In this document: one piece after another, positions 35,583 to 41,441 of the stretch
How positions within the stretch are numbered: position 1 is the first letter of the stretch
How the letters are laid out: each line of letters begins with the position of its first letter
Source of the DNA: Fermentibacter danicus
GTDB lineage: Bacteria; Fermentibacterota; Fermentibacteria; Fermentibacterales; Fermentibacteraceae
Assembly: GCA_001618615.1 (NCBI GenBank)
Contig: LKHB01000204.1
Location: forward strand, 1-41,441
Reading direction: 5' to 3'
DNA: 41,441 nucleotides
Program-made: the position numbers and the translations under genes
The notes under the pieces: model-generated
Databases searched by the model: none
What the model was told of the DNA's origin: nothing
The model's input: only the letters and a program-made list of their open reading frames with translations

Positions 35583-36958
35583 CCCTCGGCAGCGGAGCCG
35601 TCCCGGAAACCGCCGACACCCACTGTCATCTCTACCTCCCGGGGCTGGTCGAGAGGCTGCCGGAGGCGACGGAGGCGCCGGGCCTGGCCTGGATGGTCTG
35701 CCCCGGGATCGACGCGGCGACCAGCCGTGAGTCCGTGAGGATCGCCGCCGGTTTCGACCGGGTCAGGGCCGCCGTGGGCATCCACCCTTCCGAAGCATCG
35801 TCCTGCGCGGACGAATTCGGCGAGATCGAGAGGCTCGCGTTCGAACCGGGGGTCTGCGCCATCGGCGAGACCGGGCTGGATTCGAATCCGGGCGCTCCTC
35901 CGATGGAACTCCAGACCGTCCTCTTCGAGAGGCATGTCTCCCTGGCCCGCGATCTCGACCTCCCGCTGATCTGTCACAGCCGCCGCGCGGAGGAGACGCT
36001 TCTGTCGATCCTGCCTTCGCATTGCAGCCATCCGGTGATTCTCCACTGCTATACCGGCCCTGCGGACGCCGCTCTCGCGGCGGCCTCCCGGGGCTTCTAC
36101 ACCAGCTTCTCGGGCGCGCTCACCTTCCGTCGCAACGAAGCTCTCAGAGAGACGGCGGCCCGCCTCCCTCGCTCCCTGGTCCTCGTCGAGACGGACAGCC
36201 CCTACATGGCTCCCGAGCCCGTCAGGGGCAGGACGTGCGAGCCCGCCTTCGTCGTTCATACCGCGCGGAGGATCGCCGAAGTCCGGGGCGAGCCGGTCGG
36301 GGAGACCTTCCGCACGCTTCTGGGCAATGCCGAAAGGGCGTTCCTGCAGGGCCCCTGCAGGCGCCCTTCCGTGATCTACGTACTGGGCCGCCGGGCCTAC
36401 GTGAACCTGACCGGAAAGTGCTGCAACTCCTGCCGGTTCTGCATCAGGAACATCTCACCCGGCCTGGGCGGCTATCTGCTCGATCACGGCGGGGTCGAGC
36501 CGGAGGAGTCCCGCGTCCTGGGATCGATATCGAGGCTCCCCCGCGAAGGCCTGGAGGAACTGGTCTTCTGCGGATACGGCGAACCCACCGCCCGACCCGG
36601 GCTGCTAGCCCGCGCCGCCGTCCTCGCGAGGTCGGCCGGATGGAGGCTGCGGCTGGACACGAACGGCCTGATGCTCTGCTTCTCCGGGAGGGACGAGGCT
36701 CTCCGTCTCATACGCCTGTTCGATTCGGTGAGCATTAGCCTGAACGCCTGGGATCAGTGCTCTTACGAGGCTCTCTGCCGCCCGTCCCCCGCAGCGGGCG
36801 ACGCATGGGCGAGACTCGACGAATTCGTGCGGCTCGCCTCCTCCGCCGGCGTGGGCGTGAGGCTGACCGCCGTCGCGTTCGACGGGGTCGACCTCGACAG
36901 GGTAAGGGCCGCAGCCGCCCTTCTGGGACACGATCTGACCGTCAGAGGCTTCCGGTGA
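35579..36958 (+). CDS. TatD-family metal hydrolase fused to a radical SAM domain
   Basis: A two-domain protein of about 459 residues. Residues 1-245 are a TatD-type metal-dependent DNase/hydrolase with a complete set of ligands: H15 and H17 in DTHCH, E97, H133, H156 and D206. Residues about 265-459 are a radical SAM domain with C281, C285 and C288 (C-x3-C-x2-C in NLTGKCCNSCRFC), then the GYGEPT and LDTNG motifs. The pair matches the known TatD-linked radical SAM family; the product is unknown. No ATG, GTG or TTG lies before DTHCH. CTG 35579, overlapping the purA stop (CTGA) and five bases after GAGG, is the best start. It overlaps rsmA by GTGA. Confidence 0.85.
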   Translation: MTLGSGAVPETADTHCHLYLPGLVERLPEATEAPGLAWMVCPGIDAATSRESVRIAAGFDRVRAAVGIHPSEASSCADEFGEIERLAFEPGVCAIGETGLDSNPGAPPMELQTVLFERHVSLARDLDLPLICHSRRAEETLLSILPSHCSHPVILHCYTGPADAALAAASRGFYTSFSGALTFRRNEALRETAARLPRSLVLVETDSPYMAPEPVRGRTCEPAFVVHTARRIAEVRGEPVGETFRTLLGNAERAFLQGPCRRPSVIYVLGRRAYVNLTGKCCNSCRFCIRNISPGLGGYLLDHGGVEPEESRVLGSISRLPREGLEELVFCGYGEPTARPGLLARAAVLARSAGWRLRLDTNGLMLCFSGRDEALRLIRLFDSVSISLNAWDQCSYEALCRPSPAAGDAWARLDEFVRLASSAGVGVRLTAVAFDGVDLDRVRAAAALLGHDLTVRGFR

Positions 36959-37770
36959 ACAGCGATCAGGTCAGGCGCGCCCTGGCCGGGATCGGCCTCG
37001 TCCCGAACCGCCTGCTGGGGCAGAACTTCCTCGTGAACGAGTCTGTCGCGGCCCGGATCGCATCGGCCTGTCCCTCCGGAAGCATTCTCGAGATAGGGCC
37101 GGGCCTCGGTGCGCTCACCGGATTCCTCCTCTCCGCTGACCGCACCGTGACGGCCGTGGAGGTGTCGCATCTGATGGCCGACCGGCTGGAGTCGGTATTC
37201 GCCGGCCATGCGCTGGAGGTGGTGCGGGGTGACTTCCTCGCGATAGACCCATCGCGGCTCCCCGGCCACCCGTTCGCAGCGCTGGCCGCCAACCTGCCAT
37301 ACGGCATCTCGACCCCGGCCCTCTTCCGTCTGACGGAACCGGCGTTCGAGACTGTGAAGACAGCGGTGGTGATGCTCCAGGCCGAGCTGGCGGACCGCGT
37401 GACCGCCTCGCCCGGGGGGAAGGAGTACGGCAGGCTGGCCCTCGGACTCTGGCCCCGCTTCACGGCTAGACATCTCCTCGACGCCGGTCCGGAGGATTTC
37501 TACCCGCGCCCCTCCATATCCTCGAAGGTTCTCGTCCTGGAGAGGAGACCCGTTCCCCTCGTGCCGGCCGAACTCGCCGGCGCCTACAGGAGAATCGTCG
37601 CCATCTGCTTCTTCAGGAGGCGGAAGACGATACTGAACAACCTGGCGTCCGCCCTAGGCCGGGATCGTGCCGCTACCGTCCTGAGCCTCGCCGGCATAGA
37701 TTCCGGGATGCGGGCGGAACAGCTTCCTCCCGAGTGTTTCATGAGAATAGCGGAGATTGAAGGATGCTGA
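36955..37770 (+). CDS. rsmA: 16S rRNA (A1518/A1519) dimethyltransferase
   Basis: Dimethylates two adjacent adenosines at the end of 16S rRNA (KsgA). The 271-residue protein has the N-terminal NRLLGQNFLVNE, SAM motif I LEIGPGLGALT, the acidic end of motif II (AVEVSHLM), the catalytic motif NLPYGIS, and the C-terminal FFRRRKTILNNLASAL. The start is GTG 36955, overlapping the TatD-radical SAM gene by four bases. Its own stop overlaps the next gene by seven bases, so the whole run from purA is one unit. Confidence 0.95.
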   Translation: MNSDQVRRALAGIGLVPNRLLGQNFLVNESVAARIASACPSGSILEIGPGLGALTGFLLSADRTVTAVEVSHLMADRLESVFAGHALEVVRGDFLAIDPSRLPGHPFAALAANLPYGISTPALFRLTEPAFETVKTAVVMLQAELADRVTASPGGKEYGRLALGLWPRFTARHLLDAGPEDFYPRPSISSKVLVLERRPVPLVPAELAGAYRRIVAICFFRRRKTILNNLASALGRDRAATVLSLAGIDSGMRAEQLPPECFMRIAEIEGC

Positions 37771-39572
37771 AGCGATCGATCGCCGTGGCCCTTTTTGCCG
37801 CCCTTCCCGCAGCAGCCTACAACGTCGGGTACAACATGGAGCTGGCCCAGTTCAAGGAGACCAGCAAGCTCACCAATTCGTTCTCCTTCTCCCAGGAAGT
37901 CTCCAGGAACGTCAGCATGAACGTGGACGCTGCGTTCACCGCCAACCGCAGCATCGACCTGGACCGCTTCGTGGACGGCAGGACGGGAAACGCAAGCCTG
38001 AGATGGACCCCCATGGACAGGATCGAACTCGCATCCACCGTCACGCGGGTCATCCAGATAGAGGAGAGGTTCGGCGATACCATCCTGGACAAGGTCGAGA
38101 ACACGGCCACGGGGCAGATCAGATACGCCCCGGCCAGTTGGGCGTCCGTGCAGATCGGCCTCGGATTCCACTTCATGGATTCGGACGAGAGCCTGGGCGA
38201 CAGCACGATCGCCAGGCATGACGACGGCGGAGTCCGCAACTTCAACATCTCGGTCCAGAAGCCGCTGTTCTCGCGGCTCGCATCGAGCATCTCCCTCAGC
38301 GAGAACAGGATCATGGGCCAGCAGAGGGAGAACGGGAACGACGATCTTGCGGCCCGGATGAACTACTCGCTGCCCGGGCTTTTCGAAGGCGGGTCGATGA
38401 GCGTGGAGATCGGCGCCACAAGGTTGTTCTCCACCTTTACCGACTCCGGTTACAGCCAGAGGCAGCAGGACTGGCGCCACTCCGTCACCTTCACCCTCCC
38501 TCGATTCTCCGAAGCCGTGTCGATGCAGGTCAGCACCGGCTGGAACTGGTCGAAGAGATACTGGGAGTATGAGAGCCGGCCCGGCGTCGAGGATCCGAGG
38601 GACAGGCTGGAGCGCGGCCGGAGAATATCGGGGGTCGTCGGCTGGATGATGAACGAAGACCTGTCGCTCGATATCGACCTCTCCCGCGCGGTGGACAGGA
38701 GCGACAAGAAGAGGACCGGCTTCATGGGCGGCGATCTGTACGATGTCTACGATATCGCCGACGACAGGAGGCTCAATGCCACGCTCACGTACACCCCGGG
38801 CCGGTCCAGCGTCGTCTTCCAGAGAAGCATCCAGCTAAGGCGATACGACACCATGGGAACCTGGCCCGGTTTCGGGGGTCTCGACCAGGACAACAGCGAC
38901 AGGGACGAGCTGCGCGAGGTTCTTTCGGTGAAGGCCGAGATACCCGTTTCCAGCCGGCTGACACTCCTGGGAGTCGTCTCCGGGCAGAACTCCGAAACCA
39001 TCTACCTCAAGTCGGAGTATTCGGGCAATTCGCGCAACTCGGCCAGATACGCGGTCTCACCGGGCTACAGATACGACCTGGGTTCGGGCTGGGACGTCTC
39101 GCACACCCTGGAGATCAGTGCGGACTACACCACCTACAGGTTCCCGGAAGTCTCGACCGCCAACGACCTCCTCTTCAGGAGGATGCAGTCGAACTTCCAG
39201 TTCCAGAGGCTTTCCTCCGACTCCACCACTCTCGGATTCCAGCATGTCCTCCGCTTCCAGGACCAGGGGAGCTTCGCGGATGCGCTCTACAGCAGGTCCG
39301 AGGAGAGCATAAACAGCACGCTGACCGTCAATTCAGGGTTCCACATGGGCCGTACCATCGGGATCACTCCCAGCTATTCCTACGAGTACTCCAGGCGGAA
39401 GTATCTCGCCTCCTTCATCGCTCCCCGCGAGGACAACCTACATCACGTCGGCCTGAGAACGCGGATGGCCCTGGGCAGCGGCCTCCTCTCCCTCAATCTG
39501 ACAAGGACGTTCTATACGGATGAAAGGCCAAGCTACTGGAATGCATCGGTCGGTTTCAACTATCGTTTCTAG
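37764..39572 (+). CDS. Predicted outer-membrane beta-barrel protein, family unknown
   Basis: A 602-residue secreted protein. The signal peptide MLKRSIAVALFAALPAAA has a likely AxA cleavage. The rest alternates polar and aromatic/aliphatic residues in many short strands rich in Tyr, Trp and Ser, such as WASVQIGLGFHFMDS, LTLLGVVSGQNS and GYRYDLGSGWDVSHTLEIS. It ends VGFNYRF, with the terminal phenylalanine used as a barrel-assembly signal. No plug domain or known family motif was recognised. ATG overlaps rsmA, and the 3' end overlaps the next lipoprotein gene, which suggests the two act together. Confidence 0.75.
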   Translation: MLKRSIAVALFAALPAAAYNVGYNMELAQFKETSKLTNSFSFSQEVSRNVSMNVDAAFTANRSIDLDRFVDGRTGNASLRWTPMDRIELASTVTRVIQIEERFGDTILDKVENTATGQIRYAPASWASVQIGLGFHFMDSDESLGDSTIARHDDGGVRNFNISVQKPLFSRLASSISLSENRIMGQQRENGNDDLAARMNYSLPGLFEGGSMSVEIGATRLFSTFTDSGYSQRQQDWRHSVTFTLPRFSEAVSMQVSTGWNWSKRYWEYESRPGVEDPRDRLERGRRISGVVGWMMNEDLSLDIDLSRAVDRSDKKRTGFMGGDLYDVYDIADDRRLNATLTYTPGRSSVVFQRSIQLRRYDTMGTWPGFGGLDQDNSDRDELREVLSVKAEIPVSSRLTLLGVVSGQNSETIYLKSEYSGNSRNSARYAVSPGYRYDLGSGWDVSHTLEISADYTTYRFPEVSTANDLLFRRMQSNFQFQRLSSDSTTLGFQHVLRFQDQGSFADALYSRSEESINSTLTVNSGFHMGRTIGITPSYSYEYSRRKYLASFIAPREDNLHHVGLRTRMALGSGLLSLNLTRTFYTDERPSYWNASVGFNYRF

Positions 39573-40188
39573 CCGCGCCGTCGTTTTTCTGACGGTTCTG
39601 ATCCTGCTGATCCCGGGATGCTCCCTCTTCGACCCGCGCGATCCGGAGTACCCCGAGAATCCGCAGAATCCTCCACAGACTCCCACATCCCCCTCGGCCG
39701 TCATGTACAACCTGGATCTCGCCCTCGAGACCCTCGACTACGCTGCCTACATGACCTGCCTCGACTCCTCGTTCGTCTTCGACGCCGACCCGGCGGACGT
39801 CGTCGAGTTCGGAGCCGCCCCGTACTACTACGTCTTCGACGACTGGGGCTACGACGCGGAGTACAACGCGGTGAGCGCGCTGCTGCTGTCGACGCAGGGC
39901 GACTCCCTGCCCGCCGAGAGCCTGGTCGAAGCCTCCTTCACGGGCGTCTCCGGCTATCCCGACCCGGCCTCTCCTCTGGACAGCGCCACCATCTGGAGGG
40001 ACTACAGCATCGTCGTCTCCAGCAGCAGTCATGCCCCCTGGGGATCCCCCGCCGAGGGAAGGGCGAGGATCACTCTAGTCGAGGACGACCAGCACTACTG
40101 GTACATCAGCAGATGGGAGGACAGCCGCCTGGAATCCTCGGGCGACAGCCTCCGCACCTGGGGCGTCACAAAGGCCGAGTACCGCTGA
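39541..40188 (+). CDS. Predicted lipoprotein of unknown function
   Basis: About 215 residues. The N-terminus has a hydrophobic stretch AVVFLTVLILLIPGC with cysteine as the likely lipid-attachment site, followed by a proline/asparagine-rich spacer (DPRDPEYPENPQNPPQTP). The body is acidic and aromatic, with YYYVFDDWGYDAEYN and WYISRWEDSR, and a mixed alpha/beta fold resembling NTF2-like or SnoaL-type domains is possible but not shown. ATG 39541 is preferred because it puts the charged residues just before the hydrophobic core; ATG 39520 would add seven residues. It overlaps the barrel gene. Confidence 0.75.
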   Translation: MHRSVSTIVSSRAVVFLTVLILLIPGCSLFDPRDPEYPENPQNPPQTPTSPSAVMYNLDLALETLDYAAYMTCLDSSFVFDADPADVVEFGAAPYYYVFDDWGYDAEYNAVSALLLSTQGDSLPAESLVEASFTGVSGYPDPASPLDSATIWRDYSIVVSSSSHAPWGSPAEGRARITLVEDDQHYWYISRWEDSRLESSGDSLRTWGVTKAEYR

Positions 40189-40189
40189 A

Positions 40190-40762
40190 GTGAACCCGGC
40201 GGGTCCGACTTCCGACACCGCCGCGCTTGCCGAGGGTCTTCGCGTCAGGGACGGAGGGCTCGCGGCGGACCTCGGCGCAGGCTCGGGCGGAGTGGCCCGG
40301 TTCGTCGCCGACGGCTCCGTCAGGTGGCTGATGCTGGATGTGAACCCGGAGCTGCTGGCCTTGTGCGAAATACCCGGGGCCATGAGGGTCTGCTGCGACG
40401 TCGCCAGGGCGACGTCGGCCCTTCCGGCCGGGATCGCCTCGGTGGTGACNNCGAGGGAACAGGCCCGGATCGCCGGCCCCCTGGCGCTTCCTCTGTTCTA
40501 CCGGGCCGCCTCGCATCTGCTGGAGGAGGGCGGGGAGTTCAGAACGATCGGGAGACCGCGCTCACTGGAGGAAATGCTCGTGACCTGCAGCGCATTCGAC
40601 ATGGGCCCCTTCGAGATCCAGCCCTTCGGCCCGCAGGGCCGTCCCGCCTCTCTGGTAAGGATCAGGGCTCTCCGCGGTGCGCGGGCGGCCCTCGAGATCC
40701 TTCCGCAGAAACCCCTTCCCGGATCGGGCCGGATCGAGGCAGGCGGATGCGCACGCGTCTAA
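40190..40762 (+). CDS. TrmN6-like SAM-dependent methyltransferase (unresolved gap inside)
   Basis: A class I methyltransferase similar to tRNA1(Val) adenine-N6 methyltransferase. It has motif I ADLGAGSGG near residue 26, the acidic LMLDVNPEL and the strand DVARATSALPAGIASVV. At that point the family has NPPY, but nn occurs at 40450-40451. The downstream part has FYRAASHLLEEGGEFRTIGRP and SLEEML, the usual strand-helix after NPPY, then a short C-terminal domain. About 20 residues are probably missing. GTG 40190 is one base after the lipoprotein stop. Assignment to TrmN6 is by pattern and cannot be tested without the missing motif. Confidence 0.6.
   Translation: MNPAGPTSDTAALAEGLRVRDGGLAADLGAGSGGVARFVADGSVRWLMLDVNPELLALCEIPGAMRVCCDVARATSALPAGIASVVXXREQARIAGPLALPLFYRAASHLLEEGGEFRTIGRPRSLEEMLVTCSAFDMGPFEIQPFGPQGRPASLVRIRALRGARAALEILPQKPLPGSGRIEAGGCARV
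40450..40451. other. Unresolved bases (nn) inside the TrmN6-like gene
   Basis: Falls exactly where the NPPY catalytic motif is expected. The frame happens to stay open across the gap. Confidence 0.9.
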
Positions 40763-41441
40763 CGGATCTGCACTGCCACCCGATCCCGGGCGTGGACGAC
40801 GGGGCGGCATCCTGGGAGGCTTCCGCGGCGATGCTGCACGAGGCCTTCGATTCGGCGCACGGCGATCTGACTCTGATAGCGACTCCGCACGTCAGGATGG
40901 GCGCTTCTCGCGGCAGGGGCTTCCTCGGGAGGAGGACGACCGAGTTCGCGGTCTTCGCGAGGCGCGAAGTGCCCGGGCTGCGGGTCGGTTTCGGGGCCGA
41001 AGTCCTCCTGGACGGGATGGCGAACCGCTCCAGAGCCGCCGCCCTGCCGACATATCCCGGCTCCGAATGGGTGCTGGTGGAGCTTCCGCAGCGGCTCGCG
41101 TGGCCCTTCAGCCTCCTCAGGCTGCTTTCGCTCTCCCGCTTCCGGACGGGAATCCTGCTCGCGCATCCGGAGAGATACCCCTGGTGCGCAAGGCGCCCCG
41201 GCAGGCTGGCGGGCCTGCGGAAGGCGGGAGTGCGGTGCCAGGTGAGCGGGAGGAGCCTCGAAAGGGGAGGCCGGTCCGTCAGGGATACGGCCTTCGGATT
41301 GATGGCCGACGGCCTTTGCGACATCTTTGCCAGCGACTGCCACGCTCCGGGGAACGGGACTCTCGCCTCCTTCGAGGACGAGATCTGCGCCAGGGCCGGC
41401 AGGAGAGGCTGGGAGGCCATGACGTGCGGTAACCCTGCGGC
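40747..41441 (+). CDS. CpsB/YwqE-type PHP-domain phosphatase (3' partial)
   Basis: Related to PHP-fold protein-tyrosine phosphatases that control capsule or exopolysaccharide assembly kinases. The start MRTRLTDLHCHPIPGVDDGA is the diagnostic N-terminus. Metal ligands are H9 and H11, H48 in TPH, E85 in GAEV, H140 in AHPERY, and D197 and H199 in SDCHAP, so the site is complete. The reading frame is open to the window end, reaching GNPA, close to the family's NP-containing C-terminus. ATG 40747 overlaps the preceding gene by 16 bases. The function in polysaccharide control is inferred; other PHP phosphoesterases are possible. Confidence 0.8.
   Translation, partial: MRTRLTDLHCHPIPGVDDGAASWEASAAMLHEAFDSAHGDLTLIATPHVRMGASRGRGFLGRRTTEFAVFARREVPGLRVGFGAEVLLDGMANRSRAAALPTYPGSEWVLVELPQRLAWPFSLLRLLSLSRFRTGILLAHPERYPWCARRPGRLAGLRKAGVRCQVSGRSLERGGRSVRDTAFGLMADGLCDIFASDCHAPGNGTLASFEDEICARAGRRGWEAMTCGNPA

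Overview
The window is one GC-rich bacterial contig segment carrying core information-processing and envelope genes, almost all on the plus strand and tightly packed. The gene order (rpoBC, str, S10, spc and alpha clusters), a tol-pal outer-membrane locus, lipoproteins and a beta-barrel protein ending in phenylalanine indicate a diderm (Gram-negative type) bacterium. The RNA polymerase has the lineage insertions typical of Proteobacteria/FCB-type enzymes. The TatD-radical SAM fusion, zinc-type S14 and zinc-lid adenylate kinase, with heavy AGG/ATA codon and TAG stop use, do not match a model lineage I know well. A candidate phylum in or near the FCB group is my best guess, and I cannot name it from sequence alone.

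Layout. 1-6665: 3' half of rpoB, then rpoC, whose product carries an extra domain of about 200 residues. 6727-9778: rpsL, rpsG, fusA (no tuf follows). 9861-20235: rpsJ, rplC, D, W, B, rpsS, rplV, rpsC, rplP, rpmC, rpsQ, rplN, X, E, rpsN, H, rplF, R, rpsE, rpmD, rplO, secY. 20237-25279: adk, map, infA, rpmJ, rpsM, rpsK, rpoA, rplQ and pfkA; rpsD is missing from its usual place before rpoA. 25454-26390: a methyltransferase-like gene converging on a small minus-strand cysteine-rich (desulforedoxin-like) gene. 26661-31101: ridA followed by tolQ, tolR, a TolA/TonB-like gene, tolB, pal and a cpoB/ybgF-like gene. 31188-34341: tRNA-Leu(UAG), tig, clpP, clpX. 34382-41441: purA, a TatD-radical SAM fusion, rsmA, a large beta-barrel protein, a lipoprotein, a TrmN6-like methyltransferase and a CpsB-like PHP phosphatase cut by the window end.

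Together these genes make the transcription machinery and most of the ribosome, the Sec channel, nascent-chain processing (trigger factor, methionine aminopeptidase), ClpXP proteolysis and the trans-envelope Tol machine. Genes mostly overlap by 1-8 bases (GTGA, ATGA, TGATG) or are separated by about 10-15 bases. The few longer gaps inside operons (rpsG-fusA, fusA-rpsJ, rpsJ-rplC, rpsK-rpoA) hold inverted repeats and are the best places to look for control RNA. Good -35/-10 pairs with 17-base spacing precede infA, the methyltransferase gene and tRNA-Leu.

Four 'nn' pairs (30230, 31352, 34906, 40450) each fall inside a gene and each coincides with loss of a conserved protein block. They read as short assembly gaps, so pal, tig, purA and the last methyltransferase should be treated as incomplete data, not pseudogenes. 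The most unusual biological signal is the RpoC insertion, which looks to me like a degenerate AAA/STAND-type ATPase domain buried in the beta-prime SI3 region.
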